Source of the DNA: Moesziomyces globuligerus
Taxonomy: Eukaryota > Basidiomycota > Ustilaginomycetes > Ustilaginales > Ustilaginaceae
NCBI GenBank assembly: GCA_030849465.1
Contig: JARVLF010000015.1
Span: 1,426,001-1,490,000 of the forward strand
Reading direction: 5' to 3'
DNA length: 64,000 bases
Part shown: positions 28,275 through 38,479 of the stretch, piece after piece
How positions within the stretch are numbered: the stretch's first letter is position 1
Layout of the letters: each line of letters opens with the position of its first letter
Translations under genes and position numbers: made by a program
Notes under the pieces: generated by a model
The model's input: only the letters and a program-made list of their open reading frames with translations
What the model was told of the DNA's origin: nothing
Databases searched by the model: none

Positions 28275-31200
28275 CTACTCGGCTCGAGCGTCCGGGACGA
28301 GAAGGGAGACGATCCGCTGCAACTCCTCCACTTCAACGATGGTCCCGAGGCTTGATGCGGTGGCTAGCAGATGATCAAGGAGTGCCTTGCCTTTGGCCGC
28401 GACCAGCGTCTTGAGGATACCTCGCACTCTGCGCTGCTCGACGGATGGCGTGGACGTGCTGTCCAGGGAGCCGAGGGCGGCGGCGAGATGGTGAGAGGCG
28501 ATTTGCCATGCGATCGACGACCTCGCAGCCGGGAGCTCGGCGACGCTCGCAATGTAGCGGCAGTAGTGCTCGAGCATATCGACGTCCTTCTCGGTCCAGC
28601 GTAGCACCCAGCTCGCGACAGGTGTAGGCGGGATGCTGCGTAGGCTGTCGCTGTAGTCGTTCCAGACCAACCTGCGGAAATCCACCGCGACACCCTGCTC
28701 GCCCTCGAAGACGCCGCCGTCTCCCGCGTTGGCAACGGTCATGACGGCCCGCGCAAAGTTGGCATCGCCAAACGAGACTGAATCCCACAGACCAACTAGG
28801 TCGGTGAAGAATTGGTAGAACGACATACCGCCTCCGTACGTGCGAGCCGTCCAGTCCTCGAGCGTCACCGTACTCATCGCTACCTTACCGCCCAACTTGC
28901 TGCGCAGCTCCACCAGCTGGTCGGCAACGTCGAGCAGCGAGCTCAAGCTCGCCGAGACTCCATCATCGCGGAATAGATCGCGTCCCGTCAGCGCTCCAGC
29001 CTGCTTCTGCTGCGATCGCCCGGCTAAATTGCGGGCGGTGAACGTGTCGGGCTGATCCTTCTCTAGCATGAACACCTTCATCACGCCCAGCAACACCTGC
29101 TCTGCGCTCGGCAGACTGCTCAGGCTCGCCATCGCCTCCACGCTCACCTCCTCCGCGCTGCTTGCAGCGTAAGCATGCTCGCGTAGCACCGACTGCAGCA
29201 TCGCCACGGCGAGCTCGAGCGAGCCTCTGACCATCTCGAGCTCGCTCGGCTTCCAGTCCGCTTCCAGGTTGTCGGGGCGATTCAAGACCGCCGTCATGCC
29301 GCTGTGCAACAGGTCATCGAGTGCCAGCAGAGGCCAGTCGGCGCGCAGCGGAAGCCCACTTGCCGGGCACCTCCACAAGTCGCCGCCAGTGATCGGATCG
29401 ATGTCCTCGTCCTCGTCCTCGTCGTCTGCTTGGTTTTCGTCCACCTTCCTGGCCTTTTCATCTGGAGCAGGAGTGGTGACAACTCCGCTTCGATCCGGCT
29501 TGAACAATGAGGATACCTTCGATAAAGGTGTATACGCGCGCTTGCTGCTCGTATCTGGGGTCTCGGGCACGCGATTGCGGTGAACGATACACTCGAGCAG
29601 GAATGGCCGCAGCGTATCGACGGTAGCGGAGCCTCCAAAGTGCGTGACAGCTTGGAGAACGATTTGCGAGACGGTTTTGGCATGGTGCTCGTCGAGACGG
29701 GTGATCGCAGCCAGCTCGGACGACAAAGCAGCGGTGGATCCGGACCCAGCAGAAATGGCCGCTGCCACAAAGTCCGAGAAGGTTCGTTCGTACGCATGCC
29801 TTCCGTCGACTCGCGATTCCGTACTCTTGAGCGCCAGCCACAGAGGCTGACACGAAACCAGCGTCAGCCCTTCCTGTGGCATTTGAGGGTTACCTTCCGC
29901 GCGACTTGCTCCTTTTGTAGTCTCTCCGCTAGACTGGCCTGACGAGATTCGATCCGCCTCAGTGCATGTCATGGCCAAGTCAGCGTATCTGCGACATGCC
30001 AGACAAGACTGCTCGGCCTCGTCCAATGCGATAGCCTGAGACGGAGCCGAGGAGAACAGGCGGAGGACACGGAGGAGCTGCTTGTGGATCGAATCCTGCG
30101 CGAAGCGCCTGACAATTCGGCACGAATCGAGGTATCGTTGCACGGTCTGAGGCTCTTTCTGGGTCGCACAGCGCAGCCAGTGATCAACATACTGGCACAA
30201 GGCACCCAAGATCGGCGCTTTGGACGCCATAGCTTGAGGTCTGGCCAAAGCTTCGTCCATCGACCGCTTAGCGTCGTGAACCACCTCGATCCAATCTCTG
30301 ACCTGCGTCCAGGTGATGTCGTGCGCCGTCATGAGCTCGTGTGGGTCCACAGCACAGCGTGTCCATCCGCCAAGGATTTCGAAGATCCTCTGAGTCGCCG
30401 TGTCCCTCGCCTCTTCGCACCACGCCTGCATCGAGGCTGACGCTGCGGTCATCGCCGTGGAAGTCTTCTTGACGCTTCCATCCACAAGATGCTGTATGGC
30501 CCACGAGCCACACTCGCGCCACAGCTGCCACGTCCGAGCGACGACCGAAGCGAAGAAGCCGTACGATGCCAGCGAGTTGAAGAGCTGCAGCACCTCGTCG
30601 AAGATCTGATACGCGATCAAGATGACTTCGTGTTCTTCTTCGTCGTTTGAAGCCCAGTCTTGCTCGAACTTCCAAGGCGTCGTGACGACAAAGCGGAGGA
30701 GGTGCTCGATGCTTCCGCTCGTGACAATAGCTTCTGCGGTCTTGCGATCGGCCAGGATGCCCTGATGCAAGAGACGCACGGCGAAAAGCGATGGCATCGA
30801 GTTTTGGCTCCTCTTTGAGCCCTGGTCATCGGACGGGACGGGCGGCCAAGCCACATTGAGACCCAGGTGCGTAATCCAGTCGCACATCCTTCTCGGATCG
30901 ACCTTAAATACCCTGGTGGCGTGAGAGGCAGAGCAGGAAGCGATACGATACAGAAGCTCGAGCGCGATCTCTGCCTCCCAGCGCGAGGTGATGACGCTGT
31001 CTGCCCTGTCGAGAAAAAGGCCGACGAGGTTCGATCCGAGCATGACGCCGGCCCAATCCTTCTGAATTTGAATCTCCACCTCGCTTGCCTCTGCGTGCGC
31101 ATCTGCTTGTTTGAACGGATCCCTCGCTGCAGCGAAGAGCTTGGTGAAGTCAAGATCCTGCTCGCAGCCCAATGGCACTGAGATCGCCGACGGGAGCGAT

Positions 31201-32972
31201 CTGATGGCCGAGATCAGACACCGGAGCGCAGCTGAACGCACCGTGAAATGTCGATCCCCCAGGAGATACCTTGCGATAGAGATGGTTCTGGCCCTGAGGA
31301 GCAGTGCATCCGAATTCAAGAACTCCACTGCGACTGCGGCTTCCATCGTCAGATCTTTGCTGCCCGTTGCCGGGTGATGTTCCGAGATGCGGCCGAGCAC
31401 ATTGACTGCCAGCTGACGCTGTGCTGCCACGGCGCTTTGCGTCAGGTGGATGAGCTCGGCAAATGTGTAGCCAGGAGCGTCTTGATCGTCGCCGTGGTGA
31501 TGAAGGCCTGAGAGGTACGTCTTGTCGGATGATACGTCGCGCGGCATGACCTTGCCCGAGAACTCGAAGCGCAGTTCCGAAGGGCCTCTCTTCTTGGATG
31601 GCTGAGGCATCATCCACTCGAGAGCAGGGTTAGGTCCTTCCGGTTCAGCTGGGAAGTATTGTCGCTTGATGGCGAGCGGCCCTTCGCTGTCTACATGTCC
31701 TAACAGTGCGCTATCGGCTCGCGTCTCGGATTGTGACGGTTGGCTGGCCGTTCGAGCAGTGCTCTGGCGAGCCGAGGTCCTGGCAGGAGTGCTCTTGCGA
31801 TTGCGAAGGGCGTCGAGCACGTCCTTTCCGAAGAGACCTTCGAGACTGCGAAGCTCGTCCGACACCTCTCCGGCGCTCATGTTCCGAAGCTTCTGCTCGT
31901 TCTCCCGAGAGACATCTGAGAGCACTGCAGTGATCGCATCGATATCGGCACCTCCACCAGGGTCGCGCGTCGGGTCGGGCTGGAAGCTGGGACCGTCGCT
32001 TTCAGATGCTGCTTCGTGCTGGTTTTGAGAGTGTTTTGTTCGCACGGAGGGCGGTCGCAATCCCTGTCGGAGCAGCCTAGACTTCCTGAAAGCTGACATG
32101 GGATTTCCGGCTTCATCCAGCCACTCCTCGTCCTCCGGTGACACGGCCGTCCCCGATGTTGCGGACGAAGCGGCAAGTGCCGATTGTGTCGCAACTACAT
32201 CCTGCTGGGGTGCTTCGACGGTCGTAATGTCTTCGCTGAAATTGTGTGAGCGAGACCGACCTGGAGCGGGCGGCAAGATGGGGGCAATCTGGTCGCGATG
32301 CGAGACCACGGGGAAGCCAGTGCCCGGCTCTTGCTGCTCGATTCTTTCCCCCGAGTCTCGTAGCAACGTTCTCTCCTCCTCGTGCTTCTGAAGCTCCTCA
32401 TCCATTCTCTTCCGAACGACGAAACGCGAGGCGGAGGGTTTCGCTCGGCCAGAGGGAGTCGTCTTTTTGCGCCTCTCGCCTATTGGACGCTCTTGAATGC
32501 CTCCGATGATTGAACCGGCGAAGTCCAACGTAGCTTTCGGTGGTGCTCGAGACTCTTGCTCCGATGACGACTGGGATACTTCGGGTGCGAAACGCACGGC
32601 CTTCGGCGTCGGGTCAGCGGCTGCCTGCTCGGTAGCCGTTTGCGTGTTTCCCTTCGGCTGAGAAGGGCTGGGTTCTTGGAGCTGGTGGTCTACAGCATCT
32701 TCAATCGTCACCTTACGAGGTGCTGATGGTACTGGAACTGAGTCTTTACGTTCGGTTTTACTGGAAGATGCGATGGTCGGGGGCTTCTTGCGAACCACTG
32801 TAGCGGCTGGAGGCCAGTCGGTGAACGAGCCCAAGGCAGCCCTGCGGCTGCTGGAATCCGAAGAACCATCTGCAGCTACATCGTCGTCATCGAACTCGGC
32901 CAGGTCGAGGAAGCGTGGTCGGATCTGCTGTTTGCGTAGCTCACGCTCGTCGACAGGGCCCTGGGAAGACAT
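28275..32972 (-). CDS. RNA polymerase II-associated protein 1 (RPAP1/Rba50-like)
   Basis: Single exon, 1,565 residues from the ATG at 32972; the frame is open slightly further but only a TTG lies there. The N-terminal half is disordered with two conserved blocks: EEWLDEAGNPMSAFRKSRLL (about residue 285) and the RPAP1_N motif 'RENEQKLRNMSAGEVSDELR' (about 350). The RPAP1_C signature follows: ELRFEFSGKVMPRD, then YLSGLHHHGDDQDAPGYTF and 'ELIHLTQSAVAAQRQLAVNV' (about 460-530). The remainder is helical, HEAT-like. RPAP1 and yeast Rba50 act in assembly and nuclear import of RNA polymerase II with the GPN GTPases and R2TP. The stop lies 136 bp from that of TAF13. The start is divergent from NDUFS4. 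Confidence 0.92.
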   Translation of the reverse strand: MSSQGPVDERELRKQQIRPRFLDLAEFDDDDVAADGSSDSSSRRAALGSFTDWPPAATVVRKKPPTIASSSKTERKDSVPVPSAPRKVTIEDAVDHQLQEPSPSQPKGNTQTATEQAAADPTPKAVRFAPEVSQSSSEQESRAPPKATLDFAGSIIGGIQERPIGERRKKTTPSGRAKPSASRFVVRKRMDEELQKHEEERTLLRDSGERIEQQEPGTGFPVVSHRDQIAPILPPAPGRSRSHNFSEDITTVEAPQQDVVATQSALAASSATSGTAVSPEDEEWLDEAGNPMSAFRKSRLLRQGLRPPSVRTKHSQNQHEAASESDGPSFQPDPTRDPGGGADIDAITAVLSDVSRENEQKLRNMSAGEVSDELRSLEGLFGKDVLDALRNRKSTPARTSARQSTARTASQPSQSETRADSALLGHVDSEGPLAIKRQYFPAEPEGPNPALEWMMPQPSKKRGPSELRFEFSGKVMPRDVSSDKTYLSGLHHHGDDQDAPGYTFAELIHLTQSAVAAQRQLAVNVLGRISEHHPATGSKDLTMEAAVAVEFLNSDALLLRARTISIARYLLGDRHFTVRSAALRCLISAIRSLPSAISVPLGCEQDLDFTKLFAAARDPFKQADAHAEASEVEIQIQKDWAGVMLGSNLVGLFLDRADSVITSRWEAEIALELLYRIASCSASHATRVFKVDPRRMCDWITHLGLNVAWPPVPSDDQGSKRSQNSMPSLFAVRLLHQGILADRKTAEAIVTSGSIEHLLRFVVTTPWKFEQDWASNDEEEHEVILIAYQIFDEVLQLFNSLASYGFFASVVARTWQLWRECGSWAIQHLVDGSVKKTSTAMTAASASMQAWCEEARDTATQRIFEILGGWTRCAVDPHELMTAHDITWTQVRDWIEVVHDAKRSMDEALARPQAMASKAPILGALCQYVDHWLRCATQKEPQTVQRYLDSCRIVRRFAQDSIHKQLLRVLRLFSSAPSQAIALDEAEQSCLACRRYADLAMTCTEADRISSGQSSGETTKGASRAEGNPQMPQEGLTLVSCQPLWLALKSTESRVDGRHAYERTFSDFVAAAISAGSGSTAALSSELAAITRLDEHHAKTVSQIVLQAVTHFGGSATVDTLRPFLLECIVHRNRVPETPDTSSKRAYTPLSKVSSLFKPDRSGVVTTPAPDEKARKVDENQADDEDEDEDIDPITGGDLWRCPASGLPLRADWPLLALDDLLHSGMTAVLNRPDNLEADWKPSELEMVRGSLELAVAMLQSVLREHAYAASSAEEVSVEAMASLSSLPSAEQVLLGVMKVFMLEKDQPDTFTARNLAGRSQQKQAGALTGRDLFRDDGVSASLSSLLDVADQLVELRSKLGGKVAMSTVTLEDWTARTYGGGMSFYQFFTDLVGLWDSVSFGDANFARAVMTVANAGDGGVFEGEQGVAVDFRRLVWNDYSDSLRSIPPTPVASWVLRWTEKDVDMLEHYCRYIASVAELPAARSSIAWQIASHHLAAALGSLDSTSTPSVEQRRVRGILKTLVAAKGKALLDHLLATASSLGTIVEVEELQRIVSLLVPDARAE

Positions 32973-33476
32973 GTCGGCTCGTGTTGTCGTCCACTTGCTA
33001 TACCTGTCCAAAAGTCCTGACGCCCGAACAGATGGATGGAGATGACGAGACTGCTGAACGCTATGCTCTGACGTGCTCTCTGTTGTTGGTTGCTGTTCCG
33101 ATCAGATGCCGGTAGGTGGGAGTGGAAGGGGATGGCCGTGAGGACACTTCAACTGGTCGAAGCGCATCAAAGCCTCGAACTAGAAATTTCCGAGGCATCT
33201 TCGGAAGTCGGGCGAAGATCCGAGGTGGAGGAAGGCGCGGTGCAATTTCTGGATATGAAGATGTTACATTTTGACAAATCGGAACCGAGGAGCGTGGCCG
33301 ATTGACCACCGAGAAACGAAGCGTTTGTCGCGCTCGTCTGTGGCCAACATGCCCGGACTGCAGTGTGCTGCCCTGCGTAAACGAAGCTGGAATCACACTC
33401 GCCTTGCATCTCTCCGCCGTCCATCTACCGCACCAGCTCCACAGACCGGAAGACCACCATTCACACATCCTTCAGC
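32973..33476. promoter_or_regulatory. Divergent promoter region RPAP1 / NDUFS4
   Basis: 504 bp between the two start codons. A T/A-rich patch, GATGTTACATTTTGACAAAT, lies near 33257. No other feature was seen. Confidence 0.45.
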
Positions 33477-34287
33477 ATGTCGCTTCTACGATCGTCCACA
33501 CAGGCGCTGCGTGCTGCCGCCTTCACCTCCTCCAGCGCACGATGGATCAGCACCTCGACAGTGGCCCGCAACACCGCTCAGACTTCGCCTGCACCTGCAA
33601 AGCCCGCTAGCAGCCAGACCCGAGATGTTGCTGCCGAGCAGCTCCAGCGTCACCAGCAGCCTGTCGCTGCAGACCTGGTCAGCAGTGCACCTCGTACGTA
33701 CGACCAAGAAGCGACGACCGCCATGGAATCTTGAAGGAGCCATGGCGGCGGCCTTCGATCTCCTTCGCTTGGCCTATCTTGAACTCACACTTACCGTCTT
33801 GTGTCTAACGTATCGCTCCTGATAATTCCTTGCTGCACAGAGGAGCTCAACCAGCGCACCGTTCGCATCTTCCGTCCCGCCAAGACCGCGAACTCGTCGG
33901 GCAAGGCCGGTACCAAGGTTTGGCGTGTCGACTTCGATATCCTGCAGGGCTCCGCACGATGGGAGAACCCTCTGATGGGCTGGGCTTCTTCGTATGTACA
34001 ATCGATATCACGCGCTGTGCAAGGTAGCAAACTTCAGATCCCCGCTCGTTCGCAGCTGACCAAAGTTCTTACTCCCCTTACTGTGCGACTCGACGCAACA
34101 CAGTGGCGATTACATGCAGGGCACCTCGCTCAAGTTCCGTTCCAAGGAGGATGCCATCCACTTCTGCGAGAAGCAGGGCTGGGACTACCAGGTGCAGGAG
34201 CCCAAGGTTGCCCGCATCCCTCCCAAGAGCTACGCCGCCAACTACAACTACATTCCCGGCAAGCTCAGGATCCACCACACCAAGTGA
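33477..34287 (+). CDS. Mitochondrial complex I 18-21 kDa subunit (NDUFS4), three exons
   Basis: Exons 33477-33693, 33841-33991 and 34104-34287 join to 183 residues; donors are GTACGT and GTATGT, both acceptors CACAG. An Arg/Ser-rich presequence (MSLLRSSTQALRAAAFTSSS, ARWISTSTVAR) predicts import to the matrix. The mature part matches NDUFS4/NUO-21: 'RTVRIFRPAKTANSSGKAGT', KVWRVDFD, RWENPLMGWASSGDYMQG, LKFRSKEDAIHFCEKQGW, SYAANYNYIPGKLRIHHTK. This accessory subunit stabilises the N-module of NADH:ubiquinone oxidoreductase, so the organism has a standard complex I. The second junction restores the conserved WAS-S-GDYMQG reading, which the unspliced sequence lacks. Confidence 0.93.
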
Positions 34288-34606
34288 AGCACCGTATCGC
34301 TGCAACCAGGTGTGCTCGTCTCTTGCTTCTCAATGCTATAGGTCTCACTACACTCTGGACATGGTTGCCGCTCTTGAAGCCGGGTACTGAGTGATAAGCG
34401 CTTGCCATGCACGCGCTACCAGCCTCGACAGCGCTTGCATTTCGGTCAAGTCTGTCTCGGGGTCCAGATGGTCGACCGCAATCATGGAGGAATCTTGTAC
34501 GGACAATGGTTGCAAAGAAGGGACAAATACAAAGTGTAGGTCTGGACTGCGCACTGAAGACGCCGTGAGATGAGATGTATTACGCGATCATGTCACAACT
34601 AGACGG
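34288..34606. other. Convergent spacer NDUFS4 / proteasome beta-3
   Basis: 319 bp between two stop codons, presumably both 3' UTRs. No other feature seen. Confidence 0.5.
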
Positions 34607-35567
34607 CTAGTCCATTCTCGCCTTGAGGGTCCTCTCGATGACCTTGTCAGGAGTACTGCGGATGAAATGGTAGCAGGAGGAAGGATGCGAATATGTGAGC
34701 AGCTGAACCCCCTACGCCTTGTCATTGGCAGCGACAGAGGCGACGAAGCGCCGAGACTGCCGGCAAAAACACTTACATGATGCGGACGACAGCGCCCCAA
34801 CCTGATAACGCATCGCGCTCGAGGGCTCCTAGCAGGATCTGCGAAACGGTCTCGAAGAGCTCTTCGGGTTCCTGTGAGATGCAGACACGAGTATTACAGC
34901 AGAGTGGCGAGTTAGAAAGCGTCGGTGGAAGCAACAGCGTGTGCTGCGATCCGATACAAAATGAAGATGGAGGTTGCAGCACTTACCAGATCGGGCTCCC
35001 AGAGACCCTCTGCCATACCGAAGAGCTTGTCCGATGCTGTGCCGCTGACCACAAAGTCCTTTGCGAAGTTGAGACATCCGATCACATCTGTTGCAGCAAT
35101 GAATGGCTCGTCTTTGGAGTTGAGACCCGCGATCACAGGCTCAATAAAGTAGGGTCCGAACCTGAGATGGGAACAGCGAACACCGTCATCGACAGCACGT
35201 CAAGCAAAGATGGCACGGTCAGCAAAGGAGATCAGGACACGTTCTGAGCTGCGACCCGGGCGCATGCTTACCTTCTCTCGTACAGCGTCGAGCTAACAAG
35301 GTTGGCAAAGATCTCGGGCTCGATGTCGCGCTCCTCCTTCATCTTGTACATGTTGACGCGGTAGCGGAAGCGCTCGCGCAGCGTTGCGACATCCGATGCA
35401 AGACCTGGGAGACCGACGTAGGTCTTCTCGGTGACTCGGAAGACTTTGTCGAAATTGCAGGCGACTGTCATGGCCTGCTGACCGAGTCGCAGGTCCGATG
35501 CGATCACGACGCAGTTCTTGCCCTTGGCGGCGACGACACTGCCGCCATTGTACTCCATGATGCTCAT
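34607..35567 (-). CDS. PUP3: 20S proteasome subunit beta-3 (PUP3/PSMB3), four exons
   Basis: Exons on the minus strand are 35272-35567, 34987-35161, 34777-34871 and 34607-34655, giving 204 residues. Introns are 110, 115 and 121 bp with GTAAG(C/T) donors and CAG acceptors. Signature sequences are 'MSIMEYNGGSVVAAKGKNCV', VGLPGLASDVATLRERFRYR, 'RFGPYFIEPVIAGLNSKDEP', KDFVVSGTASDKLFGMAEGL and the universal tail RTLKARMD. Beta-3 is a non-catalytic subunit lacking the threonine nucleophile and has no propeptide, as seen here (the N-terminus starts at MSIM). The last exon codes only 16 residues. The gene is divergent from MSP1. Confidence 0.95.
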
Positions 35568-36380
35568 CCTGGCCGATGTCTATGCCGTGACTAGAGCGTC
35601 ACAAGGCGATGAAGCGAAGTACGGGAGGCACGAGGCGGTGTAGCTGGAACCTATGCGCTTTCTGACAGCGCAGGCGCGTGGTGATGCTTGGGATGGCGGT
35701 AGTATGCGTCGGACTGGAGAAGAATGAGCCGTGGCCACGCTGCACGCTGCAGAAGAGGATAGCGAGGATGATAGCGATGTCGAGGTCCGAGGATGGAGGT
35801 CTGGTAGCGAAGGTGGAGAGCGAGAAGGTTGTGAGCAGTGGAACATGCAACACAGCCTGAGTGTCTGGAAGAGGGTCCTTGCGCGTCCGGGCGTGCGTAT
35901 TCGCAGTTGCTCCACAGACCCGCAAGGTGATCGACCTCCGTGCGCGTTTGCTCCACTTGGGCCATCTGGCCAGGCGCATCGCAAGAGAGTGTCCGACCCT
36001 CTGTTCTAACAACTTTGACTGATTATTCCTGATCTCATGTTCCCGATCCTGCATTTTCAGGCTTCCAGCTCACCTGGCCGGCAGCCTTCGCCTGCGAAGC
36101 GGAGATTGAGCAGTTGACGTGTTGATCTGAACGTGAATTCGGAATCTGCTCAGCCTCCGGTTACGCTCGGCATTGCCGAAGATAAATTAGGCGCTCCAAA
36201 AGTTGTCTGGCCACGGCGCAGACTCTTCTTCGCCTCTCCACCATCTCGTCGCCACCCTCACTGCCCCAATTCGCGGATTTGGAATCGACAGATCCTCGCG
36301 GTGCTCCCCTGGTTGAACCTCAGAAGCATCCGAATCGAGATCCCGCCACCGCCTCGAGCTTGGCCAGCCAATCATCGAAG
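35568..36380. promoter_or_regulatory. Divergent promoter region PUP3 / MSP1
   Basis: 813 bp shared by two proteostasis genes. I looked for the yeast proteasome element GGTGGCAAA and found no exact copy. No independent gene is supported. The open frame upstream of MSP1 (from 36279) starts at a TTG. Confidence 0.45.
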
Positions 36381-37654
36381 ATGAAGGAGGTGACGCGCAA
36401 GATGATGACGGACGTGGCGGTCTTTGCCATGAGCCAGGTCGCCTTCTACTACGCCTTCAAATATGTCATGTCCACCCTCGATCCGAACCGGCAGAAGCGA
36501 CAGGATACCAAAAAGGTCGCCGATGCAAAGCTGGGCAAGCTCGGCCTACGCGGCCAGGATCTTCAGCTCAACGAATACGAAGAACAAATCTCTGCCGAGC
36601 TCATCCTGCCGGAAGATATCCCGGTCGACTTCGCCTCGATCGGTGGCCTCGATGGCATCATCTCGTCCCTGCAGGAGAGCGTGATCGCGCCATTGTGCTA
36701 CCCCGAGCTGTTCGCCAACGCGAGCGGCCTGCTCGGAGCACCCAAAGGTGTGTTGCTGTACGGCCCACCGGGCACCGGCAAGACCATGCTGGCCAAGGCA
36801 CTGGCCAAGGAAAGTGGTGCCACATTCATCAACATGCATGTTTCCACGTTGACCAACAAGTGGTTCGGCGAATCCAACAAGCTCGTAGCTGCGCTCTTCA
36901 GTCTGGCGCGGAAGTTGCAGCCCTCCATCATCTTCATCGACGAAATCGACAGCTTCCTACGAGAGCGCGCAACGGGAGACCACGAGGTCACAGGCATGAT
37001 GAAGGCTGAATTCATGACGTAAGTACGATGGACGCGGCTCCGAGTCCAATCGACCGGATAAAGCATTGTGCTAACCAATCTGACGAGCCTTTCCCTCCGC
37101 GACACAGACTCTGGGATGGCTTGACATCATCGACGGACCGCATCATGGTGCTTGGCGCCACCAACCGACCGAATGACATCGACTCGGCCATCCTGCGCCG
37201 ACTCCCAAAGCGATATGCAGTGTCGCTACCGAACGCGGCGCAGCGCGAAAAGATCCTTTCCCTCATGCTTTCGGCAACGCCGCTCGACGCCAAGTTCAGC
37301 ATGGCGGAGCTCGTCAAGCGCACCGAAGGCTACAGCGGCAGCGATCTCAAGGAGCTTTGCAGAAATGCGGCCATGAGACCGGTGCGCGAGTTTTTGCGAA
37401 GCAAAGCAGGCCGAGAGTCAGTTGCCGAACGACGACGTCGGGCGACGGCCGGTGTCGGGACCGGTGTCGACAACACGCCTGTCGGTGCTCTGACACCTTC
37501 AGAGGGAGAAGTTGTGGCAGCGGCTGTCCCGGCCGCCAAGATTGAATCGAGGCCGCTCCGGAACTCGGATTTCTTCGTCATCGACTCGGCAGCGACACCA
37601 GTCAACGGATCGAGATCGGCCCCGATGGCGGTGGACGACGAACCGCTCGATTGA
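36381..37654 (+). CDS. MSP1: Outer-membrane AAA ATPase Msp1/ATAD1, two exons
   Basis: Exons 36381-37018 and 37108-37654 join to 394 residues (donor GTAAGT, acceptor CACAG; the junction reads EFMT-LWDGL). An N-terminal membrane helix ([19 protein letters not shown]) is followed by a linker and one AAA domain: Walker A GPPGTGKT, pore-loop region '[15 protein letters not shown]', Walker B '[12 protein letters not shown]', then [20 protein letters not shown] with the arginine finger pair and sensor '[17 protein letters not shown]'. Msp1 extracts mislocalised tail-anchored proteins from the mitochondrial outer membrane and peroxisomes. The tail after residue 320 is longer than in yeast and poorly conserved. 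The ATG was chosen as the first in frame. Confidence 0.95.
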
Positions 37655-38092
37655 AAGGCGATCATCTCACTGCCTGTGTTCCGTCTTGCAAGCTTTGGCA
37701 GCGTGCCTCGGCCTACTTTGGTGGCAGAAATGGCAGAATCTAGAGCTGTGGCTTGCATCAGCAAAGACGCTTGTGGCTTGTGCTAGAACGAGTGCGGTTG
37801 TGTGGCTCGGAACACTCTCCGAATCCTCGCGACTCTAATGCAGACAGCTGTTCGCTCGTCTGTGAGTTGTTTACGAGCGATGACAGATTGACTCTGTTCG
37901 AGATGACAAGGTGGCGATTCAGGTGCGACGCTGACGCCCCACCTCGCATCGCTTCACTCGAGGCTGCAGCAAATCAGTGCCAAGTCCGAGCTCTGATCTG
38001 CGGACTTGTGCATTGTTGACAAGAGGGTCGCGGACACGTGAGTCGGGCGAGTCGAAAGTGTTGAAACGGGGGTCTCTGTCAGTGGGCAGTGC
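37655..38092. other. 3' flank of MSP1; nothing recognised
   Basis: 438 bp. A GTGAGT site near 38038 could be a donor of an additional upstream exon of the next putative gene, but no coherent coding exon could be read to it. Confidence 0.4.
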
Positions 38093-38479
38093 ATGCGATT
38101 TCCCACACCATGCCTTCGGCTGGAAGCTGGAGAACGAGGGCTAGCAGATGCAAAGACCGAGCTGAACCGCAAGCGAACGAACCTTGCTCGCATCGAGGAA
38201 GACTGGACGGCATCGGTGTTCGGTCGGCCTACGCACGCCGACGAGGAGCTCCAGGGGATCCTCGAACATGACTTGCACGCAAAGGTGAGGTGAAGAACAG
38301 AACTTCGGCTAGAAAGTTTGGTAAGGCAGCAGCTTTAGGCGAAGTTGACTCGAACCGTTCGACTGGACACGCAGAATGGGCGAGCGCCACACGGGCATAA
38401 TTCGGCGCCGATCAGCGTTCCGAGACACCTAGACCCCAAGCTCAAAGTGCATGGCAAGAAAGATGCCGGTCGGCGTTAG
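38093..38479 (+). CDS. Putative small two-exon gene, 98 residues
   Basis: Exon A (38093-38284) codes 64 residues: MRFPTPCLRLEAGERGLADA, KTELNRKRTNLARIEEDWTA, SVFGRPTHADEELQGILEHD. A GTGAGG donor then joins in phase 0 to exon B (38375-38479), which reads NGRAPHGHNSAPISVPRHLD, PKLKVHGKKDAGRR and a stop. The 90-bp intron size fits its neighbours, and the intron ends ACGCAG. Exon A forms a charged, probably coiled helix; the tail is basic. No family is recognised and further 5' exons are possible. The reading is supported by splice sites and composition only. Confidence 0.4.
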
